From Leptodontidium sp. MPI-SDFR-AT-0119 (taxonomy: Eukaryota; Ascomycota; Leotiomycetes; Helotiales; Leptodontidiaceae): a stretch of 64,000 nt of DNA. Where the stretch lies: NCBI GenBank assembly GCA_020726505.1, contig JAHLEZ010000006.1, positions 496,001-560,000 of the forward strand. Reading direction: 5' to 3'. Of this stretch, positions 34,985 to 44,936 are shown one piece after another; the first letter of the stretch is position 1; each line of letters opens with the position of its first letter. Made by a program: the position numbers and the translations under genes. A model generated the notes under the pieces. It was given only the letters and a program-made list of their open reading frames with translations. It had not been told where the DNA came from and did no database searches.

Positions 34985-36070
34985 CTCTACTAGTTACCCT
35001 CGCCGGCTAAGTACTAGTGCTTTACTAAAGATTCGCCCGCTAAAAGAACTTTAATAGGAAACTTAGAAGATTAAAGAATTAAAGTTTATTTCGTGGAGTA
35101 ATAAGGCCCTTAGCCTCCGTAGTAGCAGTGGCTTTAGTTACTAGAACCTTATTATTAGACTTAGGCGTAGACTTAAGAGTAGCGGAGTAGATTTATTAAA
35201 GATCCTTCGCCGGAGGTTAGTAAGTAATTTATTAGCAAATATTATAGTATACTCACAGATCGAAGTCCCACAACCTTAGTAATTAATCGCTTGTTAACAT
35301 CCGTTAAAGTAATAAAACCCTCCTTTAAGGCAACTAGTACGCCGGAGTATAACTAATTAATAGCCGACGAAAGGCTAGCGCTTAGTTCTTTTATAAATAA
35401 GACTACTAGCTTCTATAAAGACTTTAAGGCTTTAACATTAATAACTTTATTAACGTATGTATTATAGCGCTTATTAAGGTCGAACGTAACTTAAGTAGTA
35501 TTGAGGTTAACTTAAGAGATTTAATTCTTATAGAATCTAGTGGCAGCTTTCTTTAGTCAGGCAAGGGACTCCTTTAGTCTTACTAAGACCTCGCCGGTTG
35601 TTAGCCTATGTCTCGCCGGCTAAAAGAAAATTTAACTTACGGGCTTATAAGACTTTACTTTTCGGCAGTAATCAATACACTTCCTAGTAGTTAAGGTAAT
35701 ACTAGTAGAACATATAAGGTCAGAAAACTACGAGATTTCGCCGGCGTAACGTAAGTAAGGGACATCGCAGGTATCGAGGTAGTTAATTTCACTACGTCTA
35801 CTTGACTTAATACGAGTATCCTTAAAGTTATTAAGCAAGGAACGCTTAATTCAGACGCTATCCTCGTTCTCCTTAACTTCATTATCGCCGTTGTTATCTT
35901 TGGGGGCTTAGGCGGACCGCCGACGTTTGCCTAGAGGCTCGCTAGCGTTAACTAAAGTAAACGATAAAGATAGAGCTCTGGCAGAACTAAAGTCTCTAGC
36001 CTTCTTACGCTTATTAGGAGTTACTAAGATCGTTAGTTAGACCCCTACTAAGGGCAAGACATCTTTAGAT
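34985..36070 (-). pseudogene. Degenerate antisense frame of the retroelement
   Basis: Between the chromodomain and the 3' LTR the minus strand reads as protein with only RIP-type stops: near 35680-35660 a Cys-containing stretch (RKCIDYCRKVKSYKP), then LTTGEVLVRLKESLA, FDLNKRYNTYVNKVINVKAL, ELSASLSSAIN and LVALKEGFITLTDVNKRL down to about 35280. The plus strand of the same region gives no comparable reading. Borders are approximate. The Cys spacing suggests a small zinc-binding segment, but this is uncertain after mutation. It would be an extra gene of the element, oriented against gag-pol; its function is unknown. Confidence 0.6.
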
Positions 36071-36336
36071 TAAAGATAAGGGATATGACTTACTTTTAGT
36101 TATATTAACGTTATTATTTAATTTAAAAGGTTAAAAGAGCTAAGAAGAATATATACGAAAAGTTAAACAGTAACCACCACTAACGTTTACTTACCCCGCA
36201 TTACTTCTTCCCTAGAATTCACCTTTAAGCTAAGCGTACAAGTTTGGGCTCGCTAACGAATCGTCGGGGAAACTCCGGCTATCGTCACTTTTTCACCTTC
36301 ACTTCTAGGGACAAAAGTGCGCAAGAGGGGAGATAT

Positions 36337-36515
36337 TATAATAGCACGTGCCCTAGCGCTTACTCCCTATATATATACGTGCAGAGTAGAGAAGAGATAA
36401 CCTTCCCTCCTTAGCAATTAGCTTCTGTATCATACAGTATCACCAGCTATTATCCAGTGCCTCTCCAGCTATTCTATTGTGTCAAAGTCACCTCAGCGTG
36501 CTAGTGATCATTACA
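36337..36515 (+). repeat. 3' LTR (179 bp)
   Basis: Begins TATAATAGCACG (the TG end changed to TA) and ends GATCATTACA. It is preceded by the polypurine tract and followed by the GAATA target copy. Confidence 0.95.
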
Positions 36516-36895
36516 GAATACGTCTGAGACCAGGTAGGTGACTAGTCCAGAGGATAGGACGGTGTCATCTGCAGGCTCTGATCTATCTTGGCAGCCAATG
36601 CCATAGATAATGGTAGACTCCTCGAGGGAGCTATAGAAGATGCAACAACTTGACGGATCGTTATTGGAGGACTTTTCGGGGGGGCCACCGAGGCAACAAC
36701 TTGTGGCATCGTTATTGGAGGACTTCTGTCTCGGCTTCTCGAAGGAGCCATGGAGGATGAAACAACTGGAGGAGTGATGTTGCATGCAATTTCTTGGGTA
36801 TTGCGAGGTAACACCGGGGATGCCATTTCATGGGCGGGCGGGTTGACGAACGAAAGTTGTTTGCTGTTATGGTAGCGAATGTATGGATATTTCAT
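36516..36895 (-). pseudogene. 5' part of the gene split by the LTR retroelement
   Basis: The minus-strand frame starting with ATG at 36895 (MKYPYIRYHNSKQ) is Pro/Ser/Ile-rich with three imperfect repeats of an SRSPPITMPQVVAS-like unit. It runs to a TAG at 36542-36544, only 27 bases from the insertion. If the element and one GAATA copy are removed, the same frame continues past this TAG into the Pro/Gln-rich frame of the 3' part. The TAG lies where CAG (Gln) would fit the composition and is a CpA-to-TpA change. The low-complexity N-terminus suggests a disordered region; the family is not recognised. An earlier exon upstream cannot be excluded. Confidence 0.7.
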
Positions 36896-39063
36896 TTGAA
36901 TACCCGAATAACGAATAGCAGATAAAAGAGCGGTCGGGAGAATTAAAGTAGAGATAATACAGATGAAGAATTGTCTGAGGCCTGAATTTCATGTCGTGCT
37001 TCTACGAGCAGTCGCTCTTTCTGTGAATAGCAACTCACACAGCTGAACGGAGGAAGTTACGATTGACATGGCAAAGGGCTCACGATAAGAACTGATCGGT
37101 TCAAGACATCCAAATCGCAGATGCTTAGTTTGACATGAGCAAAGTCAAGCTCATGTTTTCTCGCATAGTGTTGTGATTACTTGAATTAACATGTACTCTA
37201 AAAGGGAAAGAGGGGGGAGCAGAAACATTTGCGGGGAAAGCTGTGTTAGTATTCGATTGTAATACCTCAATAGATTAGAGCCACCATTTCTGATTCTGTG
37301 GTGCAATAGATGGTAGGAATGGTAGGTGAAATTCTTTTCATCACTTTGTGTAAACAAAGATAAAATAGGGGTAGCTCGCTTATGGCGGTGAGTCTCATGG
37401 ATCCATTTCACACTGGTTAGTTGCGGTAGCGAGCTTAACAGAAAAGTAACTAACAAGGAATTGGATGGGTTGAGGACTTGACGGAAGGTAATCTCCTAAG
37501 TTACTTGTATATTTGCAGACCATTGTTGGTTGGAAACAACTGCCACAGACAACTATTCAAATCATCAATTATGCCAGTTTTCAGAATGAATTAAATGATT
37601 CAGATTGTGCAAAGAAGTATTCCAGCCTCGTTTCACAACTCCCATCATTAGCTCCGAGAATGATGTGTAGACGCTACTCATAGCCGAGATTGCCTTTGAA
37701 ACCATTTCGGAAACTTCCACCTCTTCGGATGACACAACCAATACCTGGATGATAGGCTTTCTGTACTGGTTTTCTGGCTTTGGTAAGTTTGTCGGTTTCC
37801 AAGCCGGTCAAACCGCCCTGCGTTCGGTAAAAGCCCGCCAAGTCCACCCTCTATTCCTAACTCTACTCCGCGTTCCTAGAAGTCGCAGCTTTGAGTCATG
37901 AACATATCCCCCCTACGAGTCATCCAAACTTCCACATTTTCTTTTCACATGCATTTCAATGGTAATTTCTGCATTTATAACTACCATTTTCATCCCCGCT
38001 CTACAATTCTGAGATACTTTATAAAGCATCTAGCGGTTACGAGCCACAAGCTCTGTGAGGTCTGTACAAGTGTGACGATATACCATTCAGCTAGTCAAAG
38101 ATGCAATCCATCATCACCGGGTGGGCCATGCCACCATTCCATCAATTTTTTGAGGGAAAGCCACCGAACCAGGAACCGCACCAACACCAACAACGGCAGC
38201 TCGAGGTTGAAGGCCCGCCCTTTAACATTGGGTTGTGCTGCAAAACATGGTAGCAAAGTCGGTCTGCTTGGCTGCAATTAAAAATGTGGAAGTAAAGGCC
38301 GGTGCTGCTGTGTTTCTACACCCAGAAAATGTGTGTATTCATAACATGATTTGCTGTTTAGAGACTTCAGGATTAAATCCATTCTGCACTTTGAGCCAGA
38401 TATCACGTAGCGTAATCACCCTTCACAATACCATCTGCGTTTCCAATTTCGAGAACGAACAAAAATTCACGCAGCATAGTGACCATTTTGGGAGCCCAAA
38501 GCACGAGTCAGGACAGAAGAACAAACTGTGGGGTAGAGATACCGAAGCCCCGGGATCAGCCAAATTTTGAGGTCGGAACGATCCCGATCTCGTAGAACAA
38601 CGCCTCATTAAAATTTAGAACTCAAGACCAGCCAAATAGGCATATATCCTAGGCCGTTTCGCAACCGAGCCGTTGAATATGCAGACCAGCCTGCTCTTGC
38701 ATGGTTCTAGCTCACTCTGGAGCCTTTCAACGCAGCTGTGGCAATCCATCAATGGACGGCAAAGGCGAGCCTAATGCACGTCAACCATCGCGAACGGCGT
38801 TGGCAACTCAACCAATCAACACAGCTCGCTTGGCAAATTCAAGACATTCTACGCTTCCGGCACGGCTCATGCAGTAGCTGCAGGTTCACCGAATAAGATA
38901 TGGGGGGCAGAGTGCTCTCCCTGCATGTCGCACGAATAGATTGCTCTCACCATATCACTCGGGAAGAGCCCAGACCCCGCAGACTGAGCAAAAAGCCAGC
39001 GTTCCCCAATCCAAAAATCAATCAATCCATCCTGCATTTTAGAGTCAAAGCGCAACGACAGAA
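36896..39063. other. Spacer between the split gene and the P450 gene
   Basis: About 2.2 kb with only short overlapping frames on both strands (such as 37151-37456 minus and 37898-38281 plus), none with domains. It should hold promoters for both neighbours. Confidence 0.5.
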
Positions 39064-40900
39064 ATGGAGGAACCGACTCTGCAGACTCTGTTCGCGACGG
39101 CGGCAGGTTTGGGCGTCATCTCGCATCTGTTGTTCTTTAAGCGCTTCGAGATTGATTCGCATCCGTTGCTTCTGTTCGTTGTATTCAGTCTTGCACCATT
39201 TGTATTGCACTACACGTTCGCGACGACACATCTCCTCTCATACCTACTGACCGCCACTTTCACCACGTCACTCTTCGCATCTATTGCTGTCTACCGTTTA
39301 TACTTCCATCCTCTCCGGCACTTCCCTGGACGAGCCCTCGCCAAACTTACCCAGCTTCATTCTTTGACGCTTACCGCCAAAAGTGGTTTGAAATGGCACC
39401 AGATCTTGCAATCACTGCACTCCCAGTATGGGGACTACGTTCGGACTGGACCTCGAGAATTATCGATAGCTGATCCGACTGCGATGCATTACATCCTCGG
39501 GTATGGAGCAAAACCAGGAAAGGGACCTGTGTACGATTCGATGGAAGAAAGCGTGAACACGACGAGAGACAGGGAATTTCATACGCAGAGAAGAAAAGTC
39601 TGGGACTCGAGCATGAAGATGTGTAATTCTTTCACGGTTAACTTTCGGAATGGTCTGATTTAACGCAAAGACAGTGGTCTCAACATACACGCCGCAGATA
39701 GAGGGCTTCACTAGCATATTGCTAACACGCATACGCTCGAGCTTGAATACACCTCTTACTATTAATAGCGTTGCATTGCACTACAGCTATGATGTTGCTA
39801 CCCAACTGGCATTCGGTCAAGCAGGAGGCTTCATCAGTGGCAACCAGACCGAGACAGCTAAATCTGTGATGGCGGGTATCAAGGAAGCGACCTTTGCCTT
39901 GGGATTACTCTACCACGTTCCTTGGATCATGACCCTCTTAACGACCTTTGCGTTCTTGCCGGGTCCCATGAAGGGCTGGAATGATTGGAGCGAGAGGATG
40001 TTGAAAGAAAGGAAGCAGGTACGTCCAGATTCTCTTGCGGGCTGTGCAGGAATGGCTTCTCAGGGAAGGGGGGACTAATTTGAAGTCGAATAGAGAGGAT
40101 CTGAAAAACCTGATCTGATGGGCTATCTCATTGCCAATACACCCGATACCAAAAAGGGTAACAATTTGCTCTTCGCAGAATCTCGTGTAATTGTTGCCGC
40201 GGGCAGGTGAGCCCATCTCCATCCCCACTCGATGTACGAGATCTTAACACCCCACAGCGATACAACAGCGACAGCTTTAACAACTCTATTCGCACTCCTC
40301 GCCTCCTCACCCCCTCTCGTCTCTCAAATCAGGGAGGAAATCGATCCGAGGCTATGTAATACACCACCCACATTCTCCTGTGCCACAAGCTACCCAGTCC
40401 TGGACTCAATAATCAACGAAACCCTCCGCCTCTACCCACCCACCCTCTTCGCAAGTCAACGCACCAACTTAGATATACCAATGTTCATCCCATCCTCACC
40501 ACTCAAGCCAAAATCCCTCAGCAACGAAGGGACTTACATCCCACGCGACACGATCCTGTCAATGCCAACCTACACCCTCCACCGCGACACACGGAATTTC
40601 TCACGACCCACAGAATTCATTCCGGAGCGTTGGACAACGAAACCAGAGTTAGTGCTGAATAGACAGGCTTTCATCCCGTTCTCGACGGGGATGACGAATT
40701 GTCCTGGGAAGAACCTGGCGATGATGGAATTGAGAGATGTGATTGCGAGGACGGTTTATGAGTTTGATGTTTGTTTGCCGGAGGGAGTAGGGAAGGACTT
40801 TGAAATGGAAACTTTTATGAGAGGGGTGAAAGACTGCTTTATGGCTACGGTGCCGGATGTGGATGTTGTTTTCATGACTCGGAGCACAGCAGCCAGATGA
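39064..40900 (+). CDS. Cytochrome P450 monooxygenase
   Basis: Four exons (39064-39622, 39675-40018, 40094-40206, 40258-40900) give 552 residues, usual for a fungal microsomal P450. Up to three N-terminal hydrophobic helices precede YRLYFHPLRHFPGR, the proline-rich hinge. Then come WHQILQSLHSQYGDYVRTGP (helix A to beta 1), the I-helix AAGSDTTATALT, ETLRLYPP (ExxR), FIPERW (PERF-like) and the heme loop FSTGMTNCPGKNLAMME with the ligand at Cys487. All catalytic features are intact. Fungal P450s with this look (CYP52/CYP67-like grade, family not assigned) hydroxylate lipophilic compounds or metabolites at the ER. There is no partner biosynthetic gene beside it, so the substrate is unknown. Confidence 0.92.
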
Positions 40901-41712
40901 TGAGATGAGACAAATAGAATTTTCCATAGATTTCCATGCGACAAAGATCTCAAGATCATTTTTATTTCCAAGCATTTTCCTCCTACCTCTGTCAATTTCC
41001 TAATCCTCACCGTCTCAATTATAAGCTCCTTCAAACCGCTCAGTCCCTCTACCATGGTCTCCTCACCTACCCCTCGTCTCCTTTCGCCTCTTCCGTTTTC
41101 TTCACAGCACCAACTACGCCCCAAACTACCACCCAACCAACCCGCAAAACAGTTTCCAAAAAGCACTAGGCAGCAGTGCCACAGAATACATAATATATAA
41201 TTGAGAAATTCCATATACGATGAGGAGGAAGTTCAACACCAGCAGTGCCGTGCACATATAGTCTTTTGTTTGGGACGTCATTTTTGGTGTAGAAGCTCCA
41301 GGAAGAGCCTGCTTGCAGAAATCGGACGTCTCGTGGGTGATAAAGCTGTTTGTTTAAAGAGGGTATTCTCGATTGTTGTTTAGGAAACTTGGATTATAAA
41401 TTTGAAAGTTAAATAGGACTGGTTCTTTGGCTGATTTCTTTGGGTAGTTCGGAACCAGAACCAGAATACAGGACCCGACCTCACTAGATCCTGAGTAAGC
41501 GGGGATGGGTCAGATAAACTTACACATGTGTTGGAATATCAGATTTACTCTGACTTGAAACAATATCAATTAAAGCTAATGATCTTGAAAAGCCAAAATA
41601 TAAATTCATATGGGAAGACTAAGTCACTCATAAATGCCAGAAAATACATACATCAACACCTCCGTATCACCCCATCCACTCTCTAGACTCTCTAAGCTCC
41701 ACTCATACGCTT
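40901..41712. other. Spacer downstream of the P450 gene
   Basis: Short frames only, on both strands, with no features. It lies between the 3' ends of the plus-strand P450 and the minus-strand ankyrin pseudogene. Confidence 0.6.
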
Positions 41713-42664
41713 CTAAGACCGAAGAAGACGAAGTACAGCATGCATCTCATGCAACGGATCACCCACCTCAACCCAGCTCATAGCACCTTCCTCAGGTGTA
41801 CACCCGTCGCATCTCCCAACAACAGCTCGAACCGTCCGATCCGCACCAGCATCAAGTAACATCCTAACTATATTCTCATTCCCCTTGAAAGCAGCACGAT
41901 GTAAAGGCGTACCCCACTCTTCGGAAACGGCTTCGTTTGGATCAACGCCTTTATCGAGAAGAAATTTAACTATTCTCCTCTGACGAGCTCTCTTTCTAGG
42001 CCGCGCCGGTAACAGCCCAGTACGGCGAATAAGAGGTTTGGGTCAAGCGTAGCTCCGTACTCGAGAAGAACCTCGGCTACCTTGAGGTTGGTGCTTGTGA
42101 TGGCGCAGTAGAGGGGTGATTTTTTGGACGGGCCTGTAGCGTTGGGATCTGCGCCTCGTGAGAGGAATTCGTGAGCATATGCTGGATCTTTCATAAAGTT
42201 GTTCACAACCCATTAGCCTTCGACTCTCTGTGAACGACTTTCAAAGTCTTTGTCAAATTATTTCATAATCCTTAAAAAAAAATTACACACCGCAGAAGAG
42301 GTTCTCCACGACCTTCCCTCGCATTAGGATCCCTGTCCCGATCTGTACTCTGAGTAGCATTAGGACCGAGTCCGTTCTCGAAGAAAAGGCGGATCATAGC
42401 AGGGTCTTGCTCCAAGTCTTCTCCATGCAGTGCGTTTCTTGCCCAGGGCGTAATTTGAGCCCCAGCAGCGAAAAGCGCGGCTACTACGTCCACGTAGCCG
42501 GGCCTGGCGCCATAGCCCGTTGCCAACATGAGTCCCTCGTCGCGATCTTTGGTGCTGAGTCGCCCACTGGCGATGGACTCGTGCATCTTTAGAAAATCGT
42601 CGGCTTCACATGCGTCGAGAAAAGCGTTGCCTTAAGCTTCGTCGGCTGCCGCTGAAGATTCCAT
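41713..42664 (-). pseudogene. Ankyrin-repeat protein gene with stop and frameshift
   Basis: From ATG at 42664 the minus strand reads MESSAAADEA, then TAA at 42632-42634, then in the same frame GNAFLDACEADDFLKMHESI and ankyrin-like units (GYVDVVAALFAAGAQITPWARN, AMIRLFFENGLGPNA). A probable intron (GTGTAA donor near 42295) leads to YAHEFLSRGADPNA and KSPLYCAITSTNLKVAEVLLEYGATLD. A one-base change near 41985 shifts the frame; the final repeats (FLLDKGVDPNEAV, GTPLHRAAFKGNENIVRMLLDAGAD) lie in another frame and end at TAG 41713. A functional product could in principle start at the Met at 42586, but the frameshift would still remove the last two repeats. Confidence 0.75.
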
Positions 42665-44936
42665 GTTCGTGATCCCGCTGGAACTGTTGTGTATGAAGGG
42701 AGGTCTTGGTTTTGGGTGCAGAGTGGTGATATTAAGAATTAGCTTGATCATATGTCGTAGATTTGGTTGATTTTTAAGGTATCCAGACGGAGTGGAGCTG
42801 GTGTGGAGCACAGTTGCATTCGGAAATCCTAAGCGAGGCAAAACAAAAGGTTCGGCCCGTGTCGCTCTGATCAAGTCTTGTGGTATCGCATCCCTTCCTT
42901 CCGTGAGAAAAAGCTAAGATGGTGACTTCGATTAATTAAACGCGCCGTCATGGAACTAACTAACAACATTTCCGTTGTCTGTGACAAACGATAAGATGAC
43001 TTTACCAACATATGTCGGCTTTTCCCATCGACAGCCCCCGAGAGTAATTCTGAGATATTGCCATGCTTCTCATCCCGAGATAAGGTAACAGCAGCCCCTT
43101 CTTGGAACCATAACTTAAATCCTTCTTGCAATACAATAGTATCCGTCTTTCATCCAGAACATAGCTCCAAAGATACTCCCGCACGTGACACACCGATCCC
43201 TCTAAACTCCTCGCAAGCTTTCCACATACTCCACGCCTAATCTCATCACCACTTCAGAACAAATCGCTCTTACTCCCCACAGAAGCACACAACAAAAATT
43301 TAACTCCAGCCTCTTACACTCCCACCCCCACCACGACCCCTATTGCATATTTCCCATATTTCCCACACATCTTTCACTCTCGCACTCACAATCACACCCC
43401 AACCCCAACCCCCACCCCAAACCCCTCCAAAACATCCAATACCCAATCAAAGAAGCAAGCCCATCGACACCAAGCCACATAAACCTTATGCGCAACAGTA
43501 ACAGTTCGAAGAAATAATATCGCAAGGTCTGAATTTATAGGAGGTGAGGAGGCCTGATGAGGGAGGGAGGAGAGGTCGAGCATTTTGTTTCAATATTGAG
43601 AACGTTGTGAAGTTTTGTGTTTGGTGGTATTATGAGAGGTATTTCCATACATAATAAGAACAAGAAAAAAAGCATACAAGGGATTTGGAAAGTGGTCTTG
43701 GTTAGAAGTGATCCGGAGATACTCAGCTAGTGGTAGTGGTAGTGCTACTGTGTCAGTCCAAAACCCCGAATCTACTCTCGTTTAGCGCGACTTAGACTAG
43801 AAGTACACCAGAACATAGTTAGTGACGCGCACAGCCATTAATCTAGCGACTTAATCCATCAAAAATTTCCCTTCCTCATGGCATGTACTGCACAATCTAG
43901 GCCCGAGATGCGGTCAGCTGAGTAAGGTAGAAGATGTTGTTGTCACCCTCTCCTCGCTTAGCACCCCGCTCTCTTCTTTGTAGCCCAATGCGGTAAAGCC
44001 AGGCAGAATTACTGAAGGTAGAAGCACGAGCAAAAATTCATAATCTGGAGGTTTGTTTTTTTCGGTGAATATAAGGTATTGCAGGATAGGTCCATGGACC
44101 GCATCTCTCATCATCTATCATCATCTATCATCTATTGTGCGTCGACTGGCTCTTTGGAGATGTATCGCATTGTAGGTGGGACGGGATGGAGACAATGTTG
44201 CGATGTATGAGGAGAATGCGTACAATAGATGAGAATTTGGAGTACGGAGATCATGATTAATTCCGAAGTTCCACAGGCATCGGAATGGGACGGGAGATTC
44301 ACAGAAGCACGGGGAATTCAAAGTATGTGCAACCCCACATGTCCTATGCTATTCTCATCTCTAATTTAATTTAATTCCCCGCTCCTCCTCCTCCTCTCTA
44401 CCATCCTACACGCAATCCTACAGCATCCCTGTCTTCTCATAATACAATCTGTGATATCCTAGCCCGCTAGCTAACTTCCATCCTGTTTTTCTGGGCCTGC
44501 TGGGCTGAGCTGTAGACCAGTGCTGTTTTCTCCCTTGTATTGTGATGTTGAAACATCCATCCATTCCCAGTTCCTTTCCGAAGTCAATCCCGAACCCGAA
44601 CTCGAAGTAATTGTTCAAACAGCCGCTGTGAAAATCGCAAGGAGGAAAGAAGGAAAGAAACAGAAAGAAAGGAAACACGAGAAGAGGAAAGAACTCGAAA
44701 CATATCCTGAACACAAAATCCTACAACACCGTCATTCTATCCTTTGCCAATCCAATCCCGTCCATGCCCATTCCCATGCCCATGCATCCGAGATATCCGC
44801 TCAATCGCCCAACGCTTGCGTAATGATAAAGATGAGGAAAAGAGGAAAGCAAAGGAAAGCGAACAGCAAAAAGTAGAAAGCAGACAACAGAAAGAAGAGT
44901 CCCAAAAGCCCCCAACACCCTAAAGCAATAGAGGCG
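42665..44936. other. Spacer with low-complexity tracts
   Basis: No supportable gene. It contains a C/A-rich tract at 43320-43440, CATCATCTAT repeats at 44105-44130 and a purine-rich GAAAG tract at 44635-44695. Short frames on both strands follow these tracts and are probably chance. Confidence 0.55.

Larger units (their letters stand above)
29341..36515 (+). mobile_element. Ty3/gypsy chromodomain LTR retrotransposon, RIP-degraded
   Basis: A complete 7175-bp element: 179-bp LTRs starting TGTAAT and ending ATTACA, a purine tract (AAGAGGGGAGATA) before the 3' LTR, and a perfect 5-bp target duplication GAATA at 29336-29340 and 36516-36520. Internal order on the plus strand is gag, protease/RT/RNase H, integrase, chromodomain, which defines a Ty3/gypsy chromovirus. 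Every frame is full of TAA/TAG stops and the AT content is far above the flanks; the changes are C-to-T and G-to-A, as RIP makes. It cannot encode protein now. It interrupts a minus-strand gene and itself carries a younger nested insertion. Confidence 0.97.

Noticed and set aside
38870..38890. Resemblance to the 3' end of 18S rRNA (GCAGGTTCACC)
   Set aside because: Only about a dozen bases match and the surroundings are not rDNA; chance.
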